This document shows, piece by piece, positions 9,059 to 20,020 of a stretch of DNA of 64,000 bases. The stretch's first letter is position 1, and each line of letters opens with the position of its first letter. Source of the stretch: Aquibium microcysteis (GTDB taxonomy: Bacteria; Pseudomonadota; Alphaproteobacteria; Rhizobiales; Rhizobiaceae); assembly GCF_014495845.1 (NCBI RefSeq), contig NZ_CP061080.1:4764001-4828000 (forward strand), in the 5' to 3' direction. The notes under the pieces are model-generated. The model was not told where the DNA came from. It worked only from the letters and a program-made list of their open reading frames with translations, and did no database searches. Made by a program: the position numbers and the translations under genes.

Positions 9059-9922
9059 ATGAGCATGTTCAAGGTGGCGGTACTGCAGATGCGATCCGGG
9101 ATGGATCCGTCCGCCAATGCTGCGACATTCGAGACGATGGTGCGTGAAGCCGCGGCCCGAGGGGCCCGTTACGTCCAGTCGCCAGAGATGACGGGAGGGC
9201 TCGTCCGCAACCGCGAAGCACTTCTCTCGATGGTGAAGTCCGAGGCCGAAGACGTCATCGTGGGGACCGCGGCCAGGCTTGCGGCGGACCTTGGGATTGC
9301 GATCCACATCGGCTCGACGGCCATCGCGCTCGCCGACGGACGGATCGCGAACCGTGGCTTCCTGTTCGCGCCCGACGGGACGCTGGTCACCACCTACGAC
9401 AAGATCCACATGTTCGACGTCGATCTCGACAATGGCGAGAGCTGGCGCGAGTCCGCCACCTACCAGCCGGGCGGTCGTGCCGTGGTGGCTCCGCTGGGAG
9501 AGGTCCGCCTTGGCCTTGCCGTTTGCTACGACCTTCGGTTCCCGCATCTTTTCCGGGCCCAGGCGCTGGCCGGGGCGGAGATCCTGACGGTACCTGCCGC
9601 CTTCACCCGGCAGACTGGGGAGGCGCACTGGCACGTGCTGCTGCGCGCCCGCGCGATCGAGAATGGCGCCTTCGTGATCGCCGCCGCCCAGGGCGGCCGG
9701 CATGAGGATGGGCGCGAGACCTTCGGCCACTCCATGGTGGTGGACCCGTGGGGACGTGTTCTCGCCGAGGCTGCGCATGACGAACCGGCGGTCTTGATTG
9801 CCGAGGTCGACATCGCGGCATCCTCGGCGGCGCGACGGAAGGTGCCCAATCTGAAGAACGCGCGCGAGTTCGAGCTGGACGAGGTCGTCTCGCCGGTGGC
9901 TGCAGGGAGAGCCGCCTCGTGA
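9059..9922 (+). CDS. Carbon-nitrogen hydrolase (Nit1/Nit2-type)
   Basis: A 287-residue nitrilase-superfamily amidase with the full catalytic triad: Glu43 (QSPEMTGG), Lys115 (TYDKIHMFDVD) and Cys156 (LAVCYDLRFP). The YDKIHMFDVDL and RAQALAGAEILTVPAAFT segments match the Nit1/Nit2 branch, members of which hydrolyse deaminated glutathione or omega-amidase substrates. Adjacency to grxC fits a glutathione-metabolite repair role, an inference. The gene overlaps the DUF1178 gene by 4 nt (GTGA), implying translational coupling. Confidence 0.9.
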   Translation: MSMFKVAVLQMRSGMDPSANAATFETMVREAAARGARYVQSPEMTGGLVRNREALLSMVKSEAEDVIVGTAARLAADLGIAIHIGSTAIALADGRIANRGFLFAPDGTLVTTYDKIHMFDVDLDNGESWRESATYQPGGRAVVAPLGEVRLGLAVCYDLRFPHLFRAQALAGAEILTVPAAFTRQTGEAHWHVLLRARAIENGAFVIAAAQGGRHEDGRETFGHSMVVDPWGRVLAEAAHDEPAVLIAEVDIAASSAARRKVPNLKNAREFELDEVVSPVAAGRAAS

Positions 9923-10344
9923 TCCGTTTCTCCCTGCGATGCGACGGCGACCATTCCTTCGACGCATGGTTTCGCAACAGTGAAGACTTCGAGAGACAAA
10001 GCGACCGGCGCCTCGTGGAATGCCCCCATTGCGGCTCGAGCAGCGTCAAGAAGGCGCTGATGGCACCGTCCGTCTCGACCGGACGCAAACGGGAGCAGAT
10101 TGCACTTGCCATGGGCGAGGAGCAGAAGCGTGCCCTGATCCAGCTGAAGGAACTGGCCGAGAAGGTGAGGCGGGAGGCCGACGACGTCGGCGACAGGTTT
10201 GCCGAGGAGGCGCGCAAGATCCATTTCGGCGAGACGGAGGCGCGAGGCATCTATGGCCGGGCCACTCCGGAAGAGGCTCGGGCTCTGATCGAAGATGGCG
10301 TGGAGTTCATGCCCATCCCCGTCTTCCCTGACGACAGGAACTGA
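9919..10344 (+). CDS. DUF1178 family protein
   Basis: A 141-residue protein of the DUF1178 family, function unknown. The N-terminus MIRFSLRCDGDHSFDAWF followed by VECPHCGSSSVKKALMAPSV looks like a small zinc-ribbon (Cys8, Cys35, Cys38). A charged helical middle and the tail FMPIPVFPDD follow, which are family hallmarks. The GTG start at 9919 overlaps the nitrilase stop as GTGA; this pairing downstream of a Nit-type hydrolase is very conserved in alphaproteobacteria and suggests a shared pathway. Cytosolic; no signal or membrane segment. Confidence 0.88.
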   Translation: MIRFSLRCDGDHSFDAWFRNSEDFERQSDRRLVECPHCGSSSVKKALMAPSVSTGRKREQIALAMGEEQKRALIQLKELAEKVRREADDVGDRFAEEARKIHFGETEARGIYGRATPEEARALIEDGVEFMPIPVFPDDRN

Positions 10345-10363
10345 GACGGCGCAGGGCGCCGTC
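10345..10363. terminator. GC-rich hairpin after DUF1178 gene
   Basis: GACGGCGC (10345-10352) and GCGCCGTC (10356-10363) form a perfect 8-bp stem with a 3-nt loop just after the DUF1178 stop. No T-run follows, so it is at best a weak terminator or an mRNA 3'-end stabiliser before the EamA gene. Confidence 0.35.
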
Positions 10364-10392
10364 GTCGTTCCGATGATTCTGGGCAGTCAGTC

Positions 10393-11283
10393 ATGAAACC
10401 GGTGTGGGATTCGGCGTCGGCATTGCTGATGATCACCGGCGGCCTGCTCGGCATGATCTTTCCGCTCGGGAAGGTGGCCGGCGAGGCCGGTGTTTCGCCG
10501 GTGATCTGGTCCTTCGTCATCTCGTTCGGCGTGGCGACCACGCTTTTTGCAGTCGATGCGGTGCGCGGTGGATTGCGCCGTCCTGACGCGCACCGTCTTC
10601 GCTACTTCATCCTGGCGGGGACCATCTCCTACTGCATCCCCAACATGATCGTCTTCGCGGCGATCCCGCAGCTCGGCGCCGGCTTTACGGCGATCATGTT
10701 CACGCTGTCGCCCGTCATCACGCTCTGCCTCTCCATGCTGCTCAAGCTGCGGCGACCCAACGGACTGGGCATCGCCGGCATCGCCGTGGGTTTCGTCGGC
10801 GCACTTCTGGTCGCGACGACCCGCGGTGAACTCGGTCAGCCTGCGTCGCCGTTGTGGATCGGGCTGGGATTGCTCATTCCCGTCGCTCTGGCGTCCGGAA
10901 ACATCTACAGGACGATGGACTGGCCGGGTCACGCGGGGGCGCTGGAACTGGCCTATGGCAGCCACTTCGCGGCCGCCGTCGTCCTTCTGATGGTCGGCTT
11001 CTGGTCGCCCTGGGGCTTCGATCCTTCACCGCTTGGCGTCGTTCCGCTGGAGACGCTGGCCCAGGTCCTCTCCTCGGCCGGCATGTTCGTCTTCTTCTTC
11101 CGTCTCCAGGTCGTGGGGGGGCCGGTGTATTTGAGCCAGATGGGCTACGTCGCCGCCGCCATCGGCCTGGTCTCGGGAACGCTGTTCCTCGGTGAACACT
11201 ACGCGCTGCTGACCTGGATCGGAGCCGCCATCATCGCGGTCGGAGTGGCCATGACCACGCGGGCCCAGTCCCGGTCCGCGTGA
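10393..11283 (+). CDS. EamA/DMT family transporter
   Basis: A 296-residue inner-membrane protein with about ten hydrophobic segments arranged as two EamA repeats (first: LLMITGGLLGMIFPLG through LLVATTRG; second: LWIGLGLLIPVALASG through IIAVGVAMTTRA). Drug/metabolite transporters of this type export amino acids, sugars or other small solutes; no substrate can be assigned. The loop after segment four, IPQLGAGFTAIMFTLSPVIT, is the usual EamA signature. It may be read through from the DUF1178 gene 48 bp upstream. Convergent with ubiG. Confidence 0.88.
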   Translation: MKPVWDSASALLMITGGLLGMIFPLGKVAGEAGVSPVIWSFVISFGVATTLFAVDAVRGGLRRPDAHRLRYFILAGTISYCIPNMIVFAAIPQLGAGFTAIMFTLSPVITLCLSMLLKLRRPNGLGIAGIAVGFVGALLVATTRGELGQPASPLWIGLGLLIPVALASGNIYRTMDWPGHAGALELAYGSHFAAAVVLLMVGFWSPWGFDPSPLGVVPLETLAQVLSSAGMFVFFFRLQVVGGPVYLSQMGYVAAAIGLVSGTLFLGEHYALLTWIGAAIIAVGVAMTTRAQSRSA

Positions 11284-11308
11284 CGAGGGAGCTTCTGCCT
11301 CCCGTTCC

Positions 11309-12061
11309 TCAGGACAGAGAGGATTTCTGCGCCATCACCATGTAGTTGACGTCGAGATCCCGCGACTTCTGCCAGCGATCCGCGAGCAGGTTGTAGGTGA
11401 CCCCTGTGCGATCGGCGATCGTCATTCCGGAATCGGAAAGCGCGCGCTCGAGTTCGTCGGGCCGCACCAGCTTCTCGTACTGATGGGTACCGCGCGGCAG
11501 CCAGCGAAGCACGTACTCCGCCCCCACGATCGCCAGCCCCAGCGCCTTCAGGGTGCGATTGATGGTGGCAACGAACATGATGCCGCCGGGTTTCACCATC
11601 TCGGCGCATTTGGAAATGTAGAGAGGCACGTCCGAGACGTGTTCCACCACCTCCATGTTGAGGATGACGTCGAACTGCTCGCCCGCATCCGCCAGGTCTT
11701 CGGCGGTGGTGGCGCGGTAGTCGATGGAGACGCCGCTCTGAGCGGCGTGGAGGCGCGCCACCTCGATGTTGGTCTCGGACGCATCGGCGCCGACGACGGT
11801 CGCGCCGAGTCGGGCCATGGGCTCGCACAGGAGCCCTCCGCCGCAGCCTATGTCCAGGAACCGGAGCCCGTCGAAAGGCCGGCTCGAGCGCGGGTCGCGG
11901 CCGAACCGTTCCGCCACGCGGTCCCGGATATAGGCCAGCCTGACGGGATTGAACTTATGCAGCGGCTTGAACTTGCCCGTCGGGTCCCACCATTCAGCGG
12001 CCATCCGCGAGAAGCGGTCGACTTCGGCAGGATCGATGGTCGTCTTGCGCATGTCGGACAT
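11309..12061 (-). CDS. ubiG: Bifunctional ubiquinone biosynthesis O-methyltransferase UbiG
   Basis: Carries out both O-methylations in ubiquinone synthesis using SAM. The 250-residue protein opens with [36 protein letters not shown] sequence that is diagnostic for UbiG, then SAM motif [10 protein letters not shown] at 68-76, [11 protein letters not shown], and [45 protein letters not shown] C-terminal sequence (here beginning INRTLKAL) is also specific. The start at 12061 has GGAG upstream; a longer frame to 12217 lacks family support. It commonly neighbours an aspartokinase gene in rhizobia, which is absent here, an MscS gene lying upstream instead. Confidence 0.95.
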   Translation of the reverse strand: MSDMRKTTIDPAEVDRFSRMAAEWWDPTGKFKPLHKFNPVRLAYIRDRVAERFGRDPRSSRPFDGLRFLDIGCGGGLLCEPMARLGATVVGADASETNIEVARLHAAQSGVSIDYRATTAEDLADAGEQFDVILNMEVVEHVSDVPLYISKCAEMVKPGGIMFVATINRTLKALGLAIVGAEYVLRWLPRGTHQYEKLVRPDELERALSDSGMTIADRTGVTYNLLADRWQKSRDLDVNYMVMAQKSSLS

Positions 12062-12183
12062 TGGGGGTCTCCGTTGACGACCCGCCCTAGTTGGATGACG
12101 AAGGAAGAATGTCAAGACTGCGCCAGTCCTCCGCCGACCTCTGCCGCTAGGAACGGCACGACCGGTCACGGCGTTGCGCCACA

Positions 12184-13596
12184 ATGACGACACGCACCGG
12201 GAGTTCCCCGCTCGCATGGCCGCGGCTCAATCCCTTGTCCTGCATGGCAATGCTCGTTTGGCTAACGATCGTACCGTCATCTTTCGCGGTCTCGCAGGAG
12301 ACGGCCGTTCCGGCGGACGGGCGCTCGCCGATGCAACTGGAGACCGCCGGACCTTCCGCCGGAGACCTCGGTACGGCCAGAAGGCTCAAGGAGATTCTCG
12401 ACTCCACCCGCTGGTTCGCCCGCTCGAGCGTGTCCGTGCACGATGGGGTGGCGTTTCTCGAGGGCGAAACCGGCGGAGAGGAGCAACGGCGGTGGGCGGG
12501 CGAACTGGCGGCGAACTTCCCGGGCGTCATCGCGGTCGTCAACCGCATCGAACTTCCCGGAGACGTCGGCGACACGTTTCTGCGCGCAGGAGAGGAATCG
12601 GCGCGGCTGTACAAGCGCGTCGTTCAGGCTTGGCCGCTGATCCTGCTGGCGGTCGTGATTGCCTTCGCGACCTGGATCGTGGCGGTCATCGTCAACCGGG
12701 CGTCCTCTGCCTTTCTCACGCCGCGGATCGCCTCTCCCCTGCTCCGTTCGGTCATCGCACGGGCGCTGAGCGTACCGGTCTTCCTGCTCGGGATCTACTT
12801 CGTCCTGCAGGTAGCGGGTCTGACGAACCTGGCGGTTACCGTTCTGGGTGGAACCGGGCTCATCGGGATCGTCATAGGGTTCGCGTTCCGCGACATCGCT
12901 GAGAACTTTCTGGCGAGCGTGCTCCTCAGCGTCCGGAATCCGTTCCGCTCGGGGGATCTGATCGACGTGGCCGGGCATGTCGGCATAGTTCAGAACCTGA
13001 ATACGCGCAGTACCGTGCTGCTGACGCTGGACGGAAACCACGTGCAGATTCCGAACGCCACCGTCTACAAGAGCATCATCAAGAACTACTCGAGCATTCC
13101 GAGCCGGCGGGCCGAATTCATGATCGGCATCGGCTATGACTCGTCCACCGCGGCGGCCCAGGCCATCATCGCCGGGGTTCTCGCAAAGCACCCTGCCGTC
13201 CTCGCGCAGCCGGAGCCGCTGGTGCTGGTTGACCAGCTGGGAGCCGCAACGGTCGACCTGAGGGTACAGTACTGGTTCGACAGCGCGACCTATTCTCCCG
13301 CCAAGATCAATTCGGCGCTCTTGCGCCTTTCGAAGAATGCCTTGATGGCCGGCGGCATAGAGATGCCCGATACGGCTCGTGAAGTCGTGTTCCCGAAAGG
13401 CGTCCCCATCCGGCGCGCCGATCGCGCTTCCCGTCCCCGTCCGGCCGCCCTGCCGCGCGAAGACCCGGTACCGCCCTCCGATGGCGAAGCCGCGACGGTC
13501 GGCGAGGGCGATCTGGCGAGCGAAACGAGAGAGGCGCGTCCGGGACGACTCGGTGACGAGGCAGCGATCGACCAGGAAAACCTGCTCAAGGGATGA
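12184..13596 (+). CDS. BON-domain mechanosensitive channel (MscS family)
   Basis: A 470-residue membrane protein. Residues 1-35 look like a signal peptide or signal anchor; residues about 65-125 ([28 protein letters not shown]) form a periplasmic BON domain. Three or four membrane spans follow ([35 protein letters not shown]; the pore helix [33 protein letters not shown]), and then the MscS beta domain with [26 protein letters not shown] and [10 protein letters not shown]. The tail is acidic and disordered. MscS channels open under membrane tension to release osmolytes. The ATG at 12184 is used; no strong ribosome site is seen. Divergent from ubiG and convergent with truB. Confidence 0.9.
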   Translation: MTTRTGSSPLAWPRLNPLSCMAMLVWLTIVPSSFAVSQETAVPADGRSPMQLETAGPSAGDLGTARRLKEILDSTRWFARSSVSVHDGVAFLEGETGGEEQRRWAGELAANFPGVIAVVNRIELPGDVGDTFLRAGEESARLYKRVVQAWPLILLAVVIAFATWIVAVIVNRASSAFLTPRIASPLLRSVIARALSVPVFLLGIYFVLQVAGLTNLAVTVLGGTGLIGIVIGFAFRDIAENFLASVLLSVRNPFRSGDLIDVAGHVGIVQNLNTRSTVLLTLDGNHVQIPNATVYKSIIKNYSSIPSRRAEFMIGIGYDSSTAAAQAIIAGVLAKHPAVLAQPEPLVLVDQLGAATVDLRVQYWFDSATYSPAKINSALLRLSKNALMAGGIEMPDTAREVVFPKGVPIRRADRASRPRPAALPREDPVPPSDGEAATVGEGDLASETREARPGRLGDEAAIDQENLLKG

Positions 13597-13615
13597 TGGC
13601 GGTGGGGGACGCCCG

Positions 13616-14602
13616 TTAGCGACCGGCGAATACCCGCTTGGGCTTGAACATGCCGGCCTCGATCGCCCCGATCGCGACGAGCCGGCCGCGCGCGGTGACG
13701 CAGGCCTCGTCTGCCTCGGCAGGCGCATCGCGACCGCGAACGATCACCGGATTGCCGAGCCGGATCTTCGTTGCCGCATCGTCGGACACGGCGACCTGCG
13801 GCAGACAGTCCAGAGCCGCGCCGGTGTCGACCACGAGGGCATCGAGCGTCGCGAACCGCTCGCGCTCGCTGCGCGGGTCGACGATCCGGCCGTCCTCGCC
13901 GGTTTCGCCGGCCGGCGCAGCCAGCGCTGCCGCTGCCTCGAGTTCTTCCAGCGTCACGAGCTCGTCGGGCGTGAAGGGCTCCACCTCGACGCGGCGCAGT
14001 TCCGAGATGTGTCCGAAGCAGCCGAGATCCCGGCCCATGTCGCGTGCCAGCGAACGGACATAGGTGCCCTTGCCGCATTCCACTTCGAAGACCGTCCGCC
14101 GCTCGTCGAGCCATTCGACGAGATCGAGGCGCCCGATCTCGACTTCGCGCTCGGGGATGTCGACCGCTTCGCCCTCGCGGGCAAGGTCATAGGCGCGCTC
14201 GCCCGCTATCTTGATCGCCGAGAACTGCGGTGGCGTCTGCATGATCACGCCCGTGTACTTCGGCATCAGCGCCCGGACCTGTTCGTCGGACGGACGCAGG
14301 TCGGACGTCTTCGTCGCAACCCCTTCGAGATCGTCGGTCGAGCGCTCTTCGCCCCATGTGACGGTGAAGCGATAGACCTTGGCTCCGTCCATGACGTAGG
14401 GCACGGTCTTCGTCGCCTCGCCGAGGGCGATCGGCAGCATGCCGGAGGCCAGCGGATCGAGCGTTCCGGCATGCCCGGCCTTGTCGGCCTTGAACAGCCA
14501 TTTGATCTTCGCCACCGCGTCGGTGGAGCCCATCCCGTGCGGCTTGTCGAACACGACCCAGCCGGAGATAGGACGCCCCTTCTTCTTTCCGCGCCGCGCC
14601 AT
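13616..14602 (-). CDS. truB: tRNA pseudouridine(55) synthase TruB
   Basis: Makes the universal pseudouridine-55 in the T-loop of tRNAs. The 328-residue protein has [14 protein letters not shown], the catalytic motif [11 protein letters not shown] with Asp49 as nucleophile, and [15 protein letters not shown]-terminal PUA-like extension ([24 protein letters not shown]) completes it. It is the last gene of the infB-rbfA-truB run; its ATG overlaps the rbfA stop in TGATG at 14602, implying reinitiation. Cytosolic. Confidence 0.97.
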   Translation of the reverse strand: MARRGKKKGRPISGWVVFDKPHGMGSTDAVAKIKWLFKADKAGHAGTLDPLASGMLPIALGEATKTVPYVMDGAKVYRFTVTWGEERSTDDLEGVATKTSDLRPSDEQVRALMPKYTGVIMQTPPQFSAIKIAGERAYDLAREGEAVDIPEREVEIGRLDLVEWLDERRTVFEVECGKGTYVRSLARDMGRDLGCFGHISELRRVEVEPFTPDELVTLEELEAAAALAAPAGETGEDGRIVDPRSERERFATLDALVVDTGAALDCLPQVAVSDDAATKIRLGNPVIVRGRDAPAEADEACVTARGRLVAIGAIEAGMFKPKRVFAGR

Positions 14603-15009
14603 CAGTCCTCGTCCTTCTCGCCGTCGTGATCGAGGTCGCGGGCCACTTCGGGCGAACGCAGCAACCGGTCGATCTTGCTCATGTTGTCGTAGCTGGTGTC
14701 GAGCCGGAACCGGAACTCCGGCATGTACTTCATCTGCCGCAGCGCGCCCGAGACACGGCCGCGGATGAACTTCGCGTTCTGGGCCAGCGCCTTGATGACG
14801 GCTTCGCCATCCGCGACGCCGAGGGGCGTGACGAAGGCGGTTGCGATCTTCAGGTCCGGCGACATGCGCACCTCGGAAATCGAGATCACCGTCTTCTCGA
14901 TGAGGTCGTCGCGGACTTCCCCACGCTGGAGCACGTCGGAAAGGGCATGGCGCACCTGCTCGCCGACGCGAAGCATGCGCTGGGATGGGCCGGAGGTTGA
15001 AGAGGACAT
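14602..15009 (-). CDS. rbfA: 30S ribosome-binding factor RbfA
   Basis: Binds the small subunit during late 16S maturation and helps processing of its 5' end; also important in cold adaptation. The 135-residue KH-type protein has [26 protein letters not shown] at its start, [22 protein letters not shown] in the middle and [26 protein letters not shown] at the end, all typical. The start at 15009 ([12 protein letters not shown]) was preferred to an ATG at 15093 that would add 28 non-conserved residues. It is coupled to truB by a 1-nt overlap and lies 108 bp after infB, with a hairpin in the gap. Confidence 0.95.
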   Translation of the reverse strand: MSSSTSGPSQRMLRVGEQVRHALSDVLQRGEVRDDLIEKTVISISEVRMSPDLKIATAFVTPLGVADGEAVIKALAQNAKFIRGRVSGALRQMKYMPEFRFRLDTSYDNMSKIDRLLRSPEVARDLDHDGEKDED

Positions 15010-15070
15010 GATCTCAAATCCTGGATCGCCGGCACGGGATCGAACCGCACCGCACGTCTCGAAAGCCGAT

Positions 15071-15091
15071 GGGGCGGCAAGGTGCCGCCCC
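15071..15091. other. Perfect hairpin between infB and rbfA
   Basis: GGGGCGGCA and TGCCGCCCC form a perfect 9-bp stem with a 3-nt loop 27 nt after the infB stop. No T-run follows on the minus strand. It may be an mRNA processing or stability element that sets the ratio of infB to rbfA-truB message. Confidence 0.45.
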
Positions 15092-15117
15092 ATTTCCGAA
15101 GGAGGTCTCGACGACGA

Positions 15118-17691
15118 CTACAGCGTCCGCGTGACCATCTCGACGCGGAAGCACTCGATGATGTCGCCCGCGCGGATGTCCTCGTAGTTCTGGAACGCCA
15201 TGCCGCACTCCTGGCCGGCCGGCACTTCCGGAACCTCGTCCTTGAAGCGCTTCAGCGTCTTCAGCGTGCCTTCGTGGATCACCACGTCGTCGCGGATGAG
15301 GCGCACGCCCGCACCGCGCTCCACACGGCCATCGGTGACGCGGCAGCCCGCGACCTTGCCGACCTTCGTGATGTGGAAGACCTCGAGGATCTCGGCATTG
15401 CCGAGGAAGGTCTCGCGGCGCTCCGGCGAGAGGAGCCCCGACATCGCCTGCTTCACGTCATCCACGAGATTGTAGATGATGTTGTAGTAGCGGATCTCGA
15501 CGCCTGCCTTCTCGGCGGCCAGCTGGGCCTGCTTGTTGGCACGCACGTTGAAGCCGATGATCGCCGCGTTCGACGTCTCGGCCAGCGACACGTCGGTCTC
15601 GGTGATGCCGCCGGCGCCCGAATGCACGATGCGCGCGCGCACTTCGTCCGTGCCGAGCTTCTCCAGCGCCACGGTGATCGCCTCGATGGAGCCCTGCACG
15701 TCGCCCTTGATGACCAGCGGGAACTCCTTCATGCCCGAGGTCTGCAGCTGCGACATCATCTGCTCGAGCGAGCCGCGCTGGCCGGCATGCTTGGCCACCG
15801 CCTTGTCGCGGGCCAGACGCTGGCGATACTCGGTGATCTCGCGGGCCCGGGCCTCGTTCTCCACGGTGGCGAAGCGGTCGCCCGCCCGCGGCGTGCCCTG
15901 AAGACCGAGCACCTCGACCGGGGTCGAGGGGCCGGCATCCTTGATCTGCTCGCCGCGATCGTCGATCAGCGCGCGGACGCGGCCCCACTGATCGCCGGCG
16001 ACGATGATGTCGCCGGGAAGCAGCATGCCGGTCTGCACGAGGACGGTCGCGACCGGCCCCCGGCCCTTGTCCAGCTTCGCCTCGATGACGACGCCTTCGG
16101 AGGTGCGTTCCGGATCGGCCCGAAGATCGAGCAGCTCCGCCTGCAGCAGGATCGCCTCGAGCAGCTTGTCGAGGTTGATCTTCTTGGTCGCCGACACTTC
16201 GACGTCGAGCACCTCGCCGCCCATCGATTCGACGAAAACCTCGTGCTGGAGCAACTGGGTGCGGACCTTCTGCGGGTCGGCATCCGGCTTGTCGATCTTG
16301 TTGATGGCGACGATGATCGGGACACCTGCCGCCTTGGCATGGCTGATCGATTCGATCGTCTGGGGCATCACGCTGTCATCGGCCGCGACGACAAGCACCG
16401 CGATGTCGGTCGCCTGCGCGCCGCGGGCGCGCATCGCCGTGAAGGCGGCGTGGCCGGGCGTGTCGATGAAGGTGATCTTCTGGCCGTTCTTCTCGACCTG
16501 ATAGGCGCCGATGTGCTGCGTGATGCCGCCCGCTTCGCCCGAGACCACGTTGGCTTCGCGGATGGCGTCCAGCAGCGACGTCTTGCCGTGGTCGACATGC
16601 CCCATGATCGTCACCACCGGCGGGCGCGGCGCCTGGTTCTCCGGCTTGTCGGCGATGTTGAAGAGGCCTTCCTCGATGTCGGATTCGGCGACGCGCTTGA
16701 CCGTGTGGCCGAACTCGCTCGCCACCAGTTCCGCCGTGTCGGCGTCGATGACGTCGCCCGGCTTCAGGATCTGGCCCTGCTTCATGAAGAACTTGACCAC
16801 GTCCACGGCACGCTCGGCCATGCGGCCGGCGAGTTCCTGGATGGTGATGGTCTCGGGGATGGTCACCTCACGCGAGATCTTCTCGCGCGGTTCCTGGTGC
16901 ATCGCCCGCTTGAACTTCTCCTGGCGGCGACGCATCGACGACAGCGACCGGCCGCGCGCCTCGTCGCCCGACAGCGCGCTGGTCAGCGTCAGCTTGCCGC
17001 GGCGGCGATCTTCGTCGCGCGTCGTCTTGGCGGGACGGGCGACCTCGACGGCCGGGGCACGCTTGGGTGCCACCGCCGGACGCGACTTGCTCTTCGTCGT
17101 CTCGGTCTCTTCGGCTGCCGGCTCGACGTCGATCTGCGGAGCGCGGCGCCTGGCCTCCTCCTCCGATCGGCGGCGCGCTTCGGCCTCTGCGGCCAGACGC
17201 GCTTCCTCTTCCGCCTGTCGGCGGGCGGAATCCTCGCGCTCCTTGCGGCGGCGCTCCTCTTCCTCCGCGCGACGCTGCGCTTCTTCCTGGGCGCGCCTCC
17301 GCTCCTCGGCCTCGCGACCACGCGCGCCTTCGAGTGCGCGGCGGCGGGCTTCCATCTCCTCGCCGGACAGATCGTTCAGCACCATTCCGGTGCGTTCGGT
17401 CTGCAGCGGCGGACGGACCCGGTCGGACTGCAGCTGCTGCGTCGGCGCGACCGGACGCGGCGCCTGCGGCTGTGGCCGCGGCGCGAGCGTGACCGGCTGG
17501 CTGGTGCCTTCGGTCCGTTCTCCGGGGACGGAGAACTTGCGCTTCTTCGTCTCGACGACGACAGACTTCGTGCGCCCGTGCGAGAAGTTCTGACGCACCG
17601 TACCCTGCTCGACGCCCGGGCGCTTCAGTGTCAGCGTCTTCTTCGTGTTCACGGTCAGCGTCTTGTCGTCGCCTGATTTCGTATCCGTCAT
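15118..17691 (-). CDS. infB: Translation initiation factor IF-2
   Basis: GTPase that places fMet-tRNA on the 30S subunit and promotes 50S joining. The 857-residue protein starts with the IF2-associated segment [20 protein letters not shown]. It then has a highly charged Glu/Arg helical stretch (about 113-185), an IF-2N domain at about 275-330 ([17 protein letters not shown]), and the G domain with G1 GHVDHGKT (364-371), DTPGHAAF and the G4 motif NKID. Domains II-IV end in a typical tail ([12 protein letters not shown]). Its ATG overlaps the preceding ylxR stop as ATGA. Confidence 0.98.
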   Translation of the reverse strand: MTDTKSGDDKTLTVNTKKTLTLKRPGVEQGTVRQNFSHGRTKSVVVETKKRKFSVPGERTEGTSQPVTLAPRPQPQAPRPVAPTQQLQSDRVRPPLQTERTGMVLNDLSGEEMEARRRALEGARGREAEERRRAQEEAQRRAEEEERRRKEREDSARRQAEEEARLAAEAEARRRSEEEARRRAPQIDVEPAAEETETTKSKSRPAVAPKRAPAVEVARPAKTTRDEDRRRGKLTLTSALSGDEARGRSLSSMRRRQEKFKRAMHQEPREKISREVTIPETITIQELAGRMAERAVDVVKFFMKQGQILKPGDVIDADTAELVASEFGHTVKRVAESDIEEGLFNIADKPENQAPRPPVVTIMGHVDHGKTSLLDAIREANVVSGEAGGITQHIGAYQVEKNGQKITFIDTPGHAAFTAMRARGAQATDIAVLVVAADDSVMPQTIESISHAKAAGVPIIVAINKIDKPDADPQKVRTQLLQHEVFVESMGGEVLDVEVSATKKINLDKLLEAILLQAELLDLRADPERTSEGVVIEAKLDKGRGPVATVLVQTGMLLPGDIIVAGDQWGRVRALIDDRGEQIKDAGPSTPVEVLGLQGTPRAGDRFATVENEARAREITEYRQRLARDKAVAKHAGQRGSLEQMMSQLQTSGMKEFPLVIKGDVQGSIEAITVALEKLGTDEVRARIVHSGAGGITETDVSLAETSNAAIIGFNVRANKQAQLAAEKAGVEIRYYNIIYNLVDDVKQAMSGLLSPERRETFLGNAEILEVFHITKVGKVAGCRVTDGRVERGAGVRLIRDDVVIHEGTLKTLKRFKDEVPEVPAGQECGMAFQNYEDIRAGDIIECFRVEMVTRTL

Positions 17692-18347
17692 TCCGTATCC
17701 TTATGAGGCGTCGTCGTTCCCGGGACACCTTCAACCGCCGCGCGGCCATCCGGGGGTCCGCCCCGGTAACGGTCAAGCGCAACCGCGCGCCTGAATGCCG
17801 CCTTGCCTGCGTCCTGCGCGAGCACGGCAGCATGTATCACATTTGTCCCCCCCATTGCCAAACCCATTTCGGCTTCCGAAAGGAGTTTGTATGCGGGTAT
17901 GTCCGGACCGCCCAGATGGACGGTTGCAGTGCGCGCCTGCGTCATTTTCCGAACGCCGTCCTCTGCCGCCTCGAAGGCATGGAAAACGGCGAGCGCCTTT
18001 CCCGACCGGATCGCGGCATCGACTTTTGCCGAGCCCAATGCCACAGCGCCCGCCTTGCGCGCAAGGCCAAGGCCGCCGCACAGGGCCTTGACCATCAGCG
18101 CGTCGACGAGAGCCCCCAGGTCCTCAGCCGCCGTCACCTCGGCCTTGAGGGCGCGACGAAACAGCTTTCTGCGAACGGCCTCGTCCACATGCCGCCGCTC
18201 GGCCGTTACCCAGCAGCCCCGGCCCGGAAGCTTCCGCTTCAGGTCCGGCACCACGGACAGATCCGGTCCCGCCACGAAACGGATCATCTCGTCCGGCTCG
18301 CCGACGCGGCGGGTCACGATGCAGGTCCGCTCCACCATCTCGTCCAA
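17688..18347 (-). CDS. YlxR-family RNA-binding protein with L7Ae-like C-terminal domain
   Basis: A 219-residue two-domain protein. Residues 1-85 are a YlxR (DUF448) domain with [20 protein letters not shown] and the conserved GRGCWV loop. Residues about 90-200 resemble the L7Ae/Gadd45 fold ([20 protein letters not shown]). The single-domain YlxR binds RNA, and the nusA-ylxR-infB order is conserved across bacteria. Alphaproteobacteria usually fuse the two halves as here. The stop is within an ATGA overlap with infB, so the two are translationally coupled; it follows nusA by 29 bp. The exact role is not known. Confidence 0.9.
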   Translation of the reverse strand: MDEMVERTCIVTRRVGEPDEMIRFVAGPDLSVVPDLKRKLPGRGCWVTAERRHVDEAVRRKLFRRALKAEVTAAEDLGALVDALMVKALCGGLGLARKAGAVALGSAKVDAAIRSGKALAVFHAFEAAEDGVRKMTQARTATVHLGGPDIPAYKLLSEAEMGLAMGGTNVIHAAVLAQDAGKAAFRRAVALDRYRGGPPDGRAAVEGVPGTTTPHKDTE

Positions 18348-18376
18348 GGGCGTCTCCCTGCCGGCCGGCAGCCGCC

Positions 18377-19969
18377 TCAGGCTTCCGCCGCTTCCGCCTC
18401 GACGTCGTCCTCGGCCAGATCGTCCTGCGAAATCCAGCCAGCCAGCAGGCGCGCCGAGAGCACCATCTGTTCCGCATCGGCCCTGCTCACGCCGTGGGCC
18501 GCCAGAACACCCGGGAACATCTTCGTTTCGCCGTCCTTGCGCTCCTTCCAGCCGACGAGATCGTCGACGGCGTAACCGGCGAAATCGTCGACCGTCTTCA
18601 CGCCGTCTTCGCCGAGCGTGACCATCATGGCGGTGGTCACCCCCGGAATCTCGCGAAGCTGGTCAGCCACGCCCAGCTCCCGGCGCTTCGCATCCTGCTC
18701 GGCCTCGATGCGATCGAGGTATTCGCGTGCCCGGGCCTGGATCTCCGACGCCGTGTCCTCATCGAACCCGTCGATCGACGCGATCTCGTCGGCATCCACG
18801 TAGGCGACTTCTTCCACCGACGTGAAACCTTCCGACGCCAGCACCTGACCGACCATTTCGTCGACGTTCAGCGCGTCCATGAACAGGGTGGACCGCTCGA
18901 CGAACTCCTTCTGGCGGCGCTGCGACTCTTCTTCCTCGGTCAGGATGTCGATGTCCCAGCCGGTCAGCTGCGAGGCGAGCCGCACGTTCTGTCCGCGACG
19001 GCCGATCGCAAGCGACAATTGGTCATCCGGGACCACGACTTCAATACGCTCGGCGTCCTCGTCGAGGACGACCTTCGCGACTTCCGCCGGCTGCAGCGCG
19101 TTGACGATGAAGGAGGCAGCGTCGTGCGACCAGGGAATGATGTCGATCTTCTCGCCCTGAAGCTCGCCGACGACGGCCTGGACGCGGCTGCCGCGCATGC
19201 CCACGCAGGCGCCGACGGGATCGATCGAGGAATCGCGCGAGATGACCGCGATCTTGGCGCGGGAGCCCGGATCGCGCGCCACCGACTTGATCTCGATGAT
19301 GCCGTCGTAGATTTCCGGCACTTCCATCTGGAAGAGCTTGGCCATGAACTGCGGGTGGGTGCGCGACAGGAAGATCTGCGGCCCGCGCTGCTCCCGGCGC
19401 ACGTCGTAGACATAGGCGCGGACGCGGTCGCCGTACTTGAAGTTCTCGCGGGGGATCAGCTCGTCGCGACGGATGATCGCCTCGCCACGGCCGAGGTCGA
19501 CGATCACGTTGCCGTATTCCACGCGCTTGACGGTGCCGTTGATGATCTCGCCGATGCGGTCCTTGTATTCGTCGTACTGCCGGTCGCGTTCGGCCTCGCG
19601 AACCTTCTGGACGATGACCTGCTTGGCCGACTGGGCGGCGATGCGGCCGAAGTCCATCGGCGGGAGCTGCTCGGCGATGAAGTCTCCGACCTGCGCATCG
19701 GGATTGCGGTCGCGCGCGTCCCGCAGCGAGATCTGACGGGCGAACTCGTCCACGTGCTCGACGACCTCCATCAGCCGCTGCAGCTTCATCTCGCCGGTGC
19801 TCGGGTTGATGTCGGCGCGGATGTTGGTCTCCTGGCCGTAGCGCGAGCGCGCGGCCTTCTGGATGGCGTCCGCCATCGCAGCGATGACGATCGACTTGTC
19901 GATCGACTTCTCCCGTGCGACCGCGTCAGCGATCTGGAGAAGCTCGAGCCTGTTTGCACTGACTGCCAT
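18377..19969 (-). CDS. nusA: Transcription termination/antitermination factor NusA
   Basis: RNA-polymerase-binding factor that controls pausing, termination and rRNA antitermination. The 530-residue protein has the N-terminal polymerase-binding domain ([28 protein letters not shown]...), an S1 domain around residues 135-200 ([31 protein letters not shown]), and two KH domains ([42 protein letters not shown]). A C-terminal helix-hairpin-helix repeat region and an acidic tail follow, as in other proteobacteria. The second gene after the rimP leader, 51 bp downstream of rimP. Related systems autoregulate this operon. Confidence 0.97.
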   Translation of the reverse strand: MAVSANRLELLQIADAVAREKSIDKSIVIAAMADAIQKAARSRYGQETNIRADINPSTGEMKLQRLMEVVEHVDEFARQISLRDARDRNPDAQVGDFIAEQLPPMDFGRIAAQSAKQVIVQKVREAERDRQYDEYKDRIGEIINGTVKRVEYGNVIVDLGRGEAIIRRDELIPRENFKYGDRVRAYVYDVRREQRGPQIFLSRTHPQFMAKLFQMEVPEIYDGIIEIKSVARDPGSRAKIAVISRDSSIDPVGACVGMRGSRVQAVVGELQGEKIDIIPWSHDAASFIVNALQPAEVAKVVLDEDAERIEVVVPDDQLSLAIGRRGQNVRLASQLTGWDIDILTEEEESQRRQKEFVERSTLFMDALNVDEMVGQVLASEGFTSVEEVAYVDADEIASIDGFDEDTASEIQARAREYLDRIEAEQDAKRRELGVADQLREIPGVTTAMMVTLGEDGVKTVDDFAGYAVDDLVGWKERKDGETKMFPGVLAAHGVSRADAEQMVLSARLLAGWISQDDLAEDDVEAEAAEA

Positions 19970-20020
19970 GTCGTGGTCTCCCTTGCATCGCCCCGGCCGT
20001 CGCGCGGCCCGCCGGCGATC

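Noticed and set aside
15082..17676. Very long open frame on the plus strand opposite infB
   Set aside because: Its product has no recognisable domain and is an antisense shadow created by high-GC third-position bias; infB on the other strand is unambiguous.
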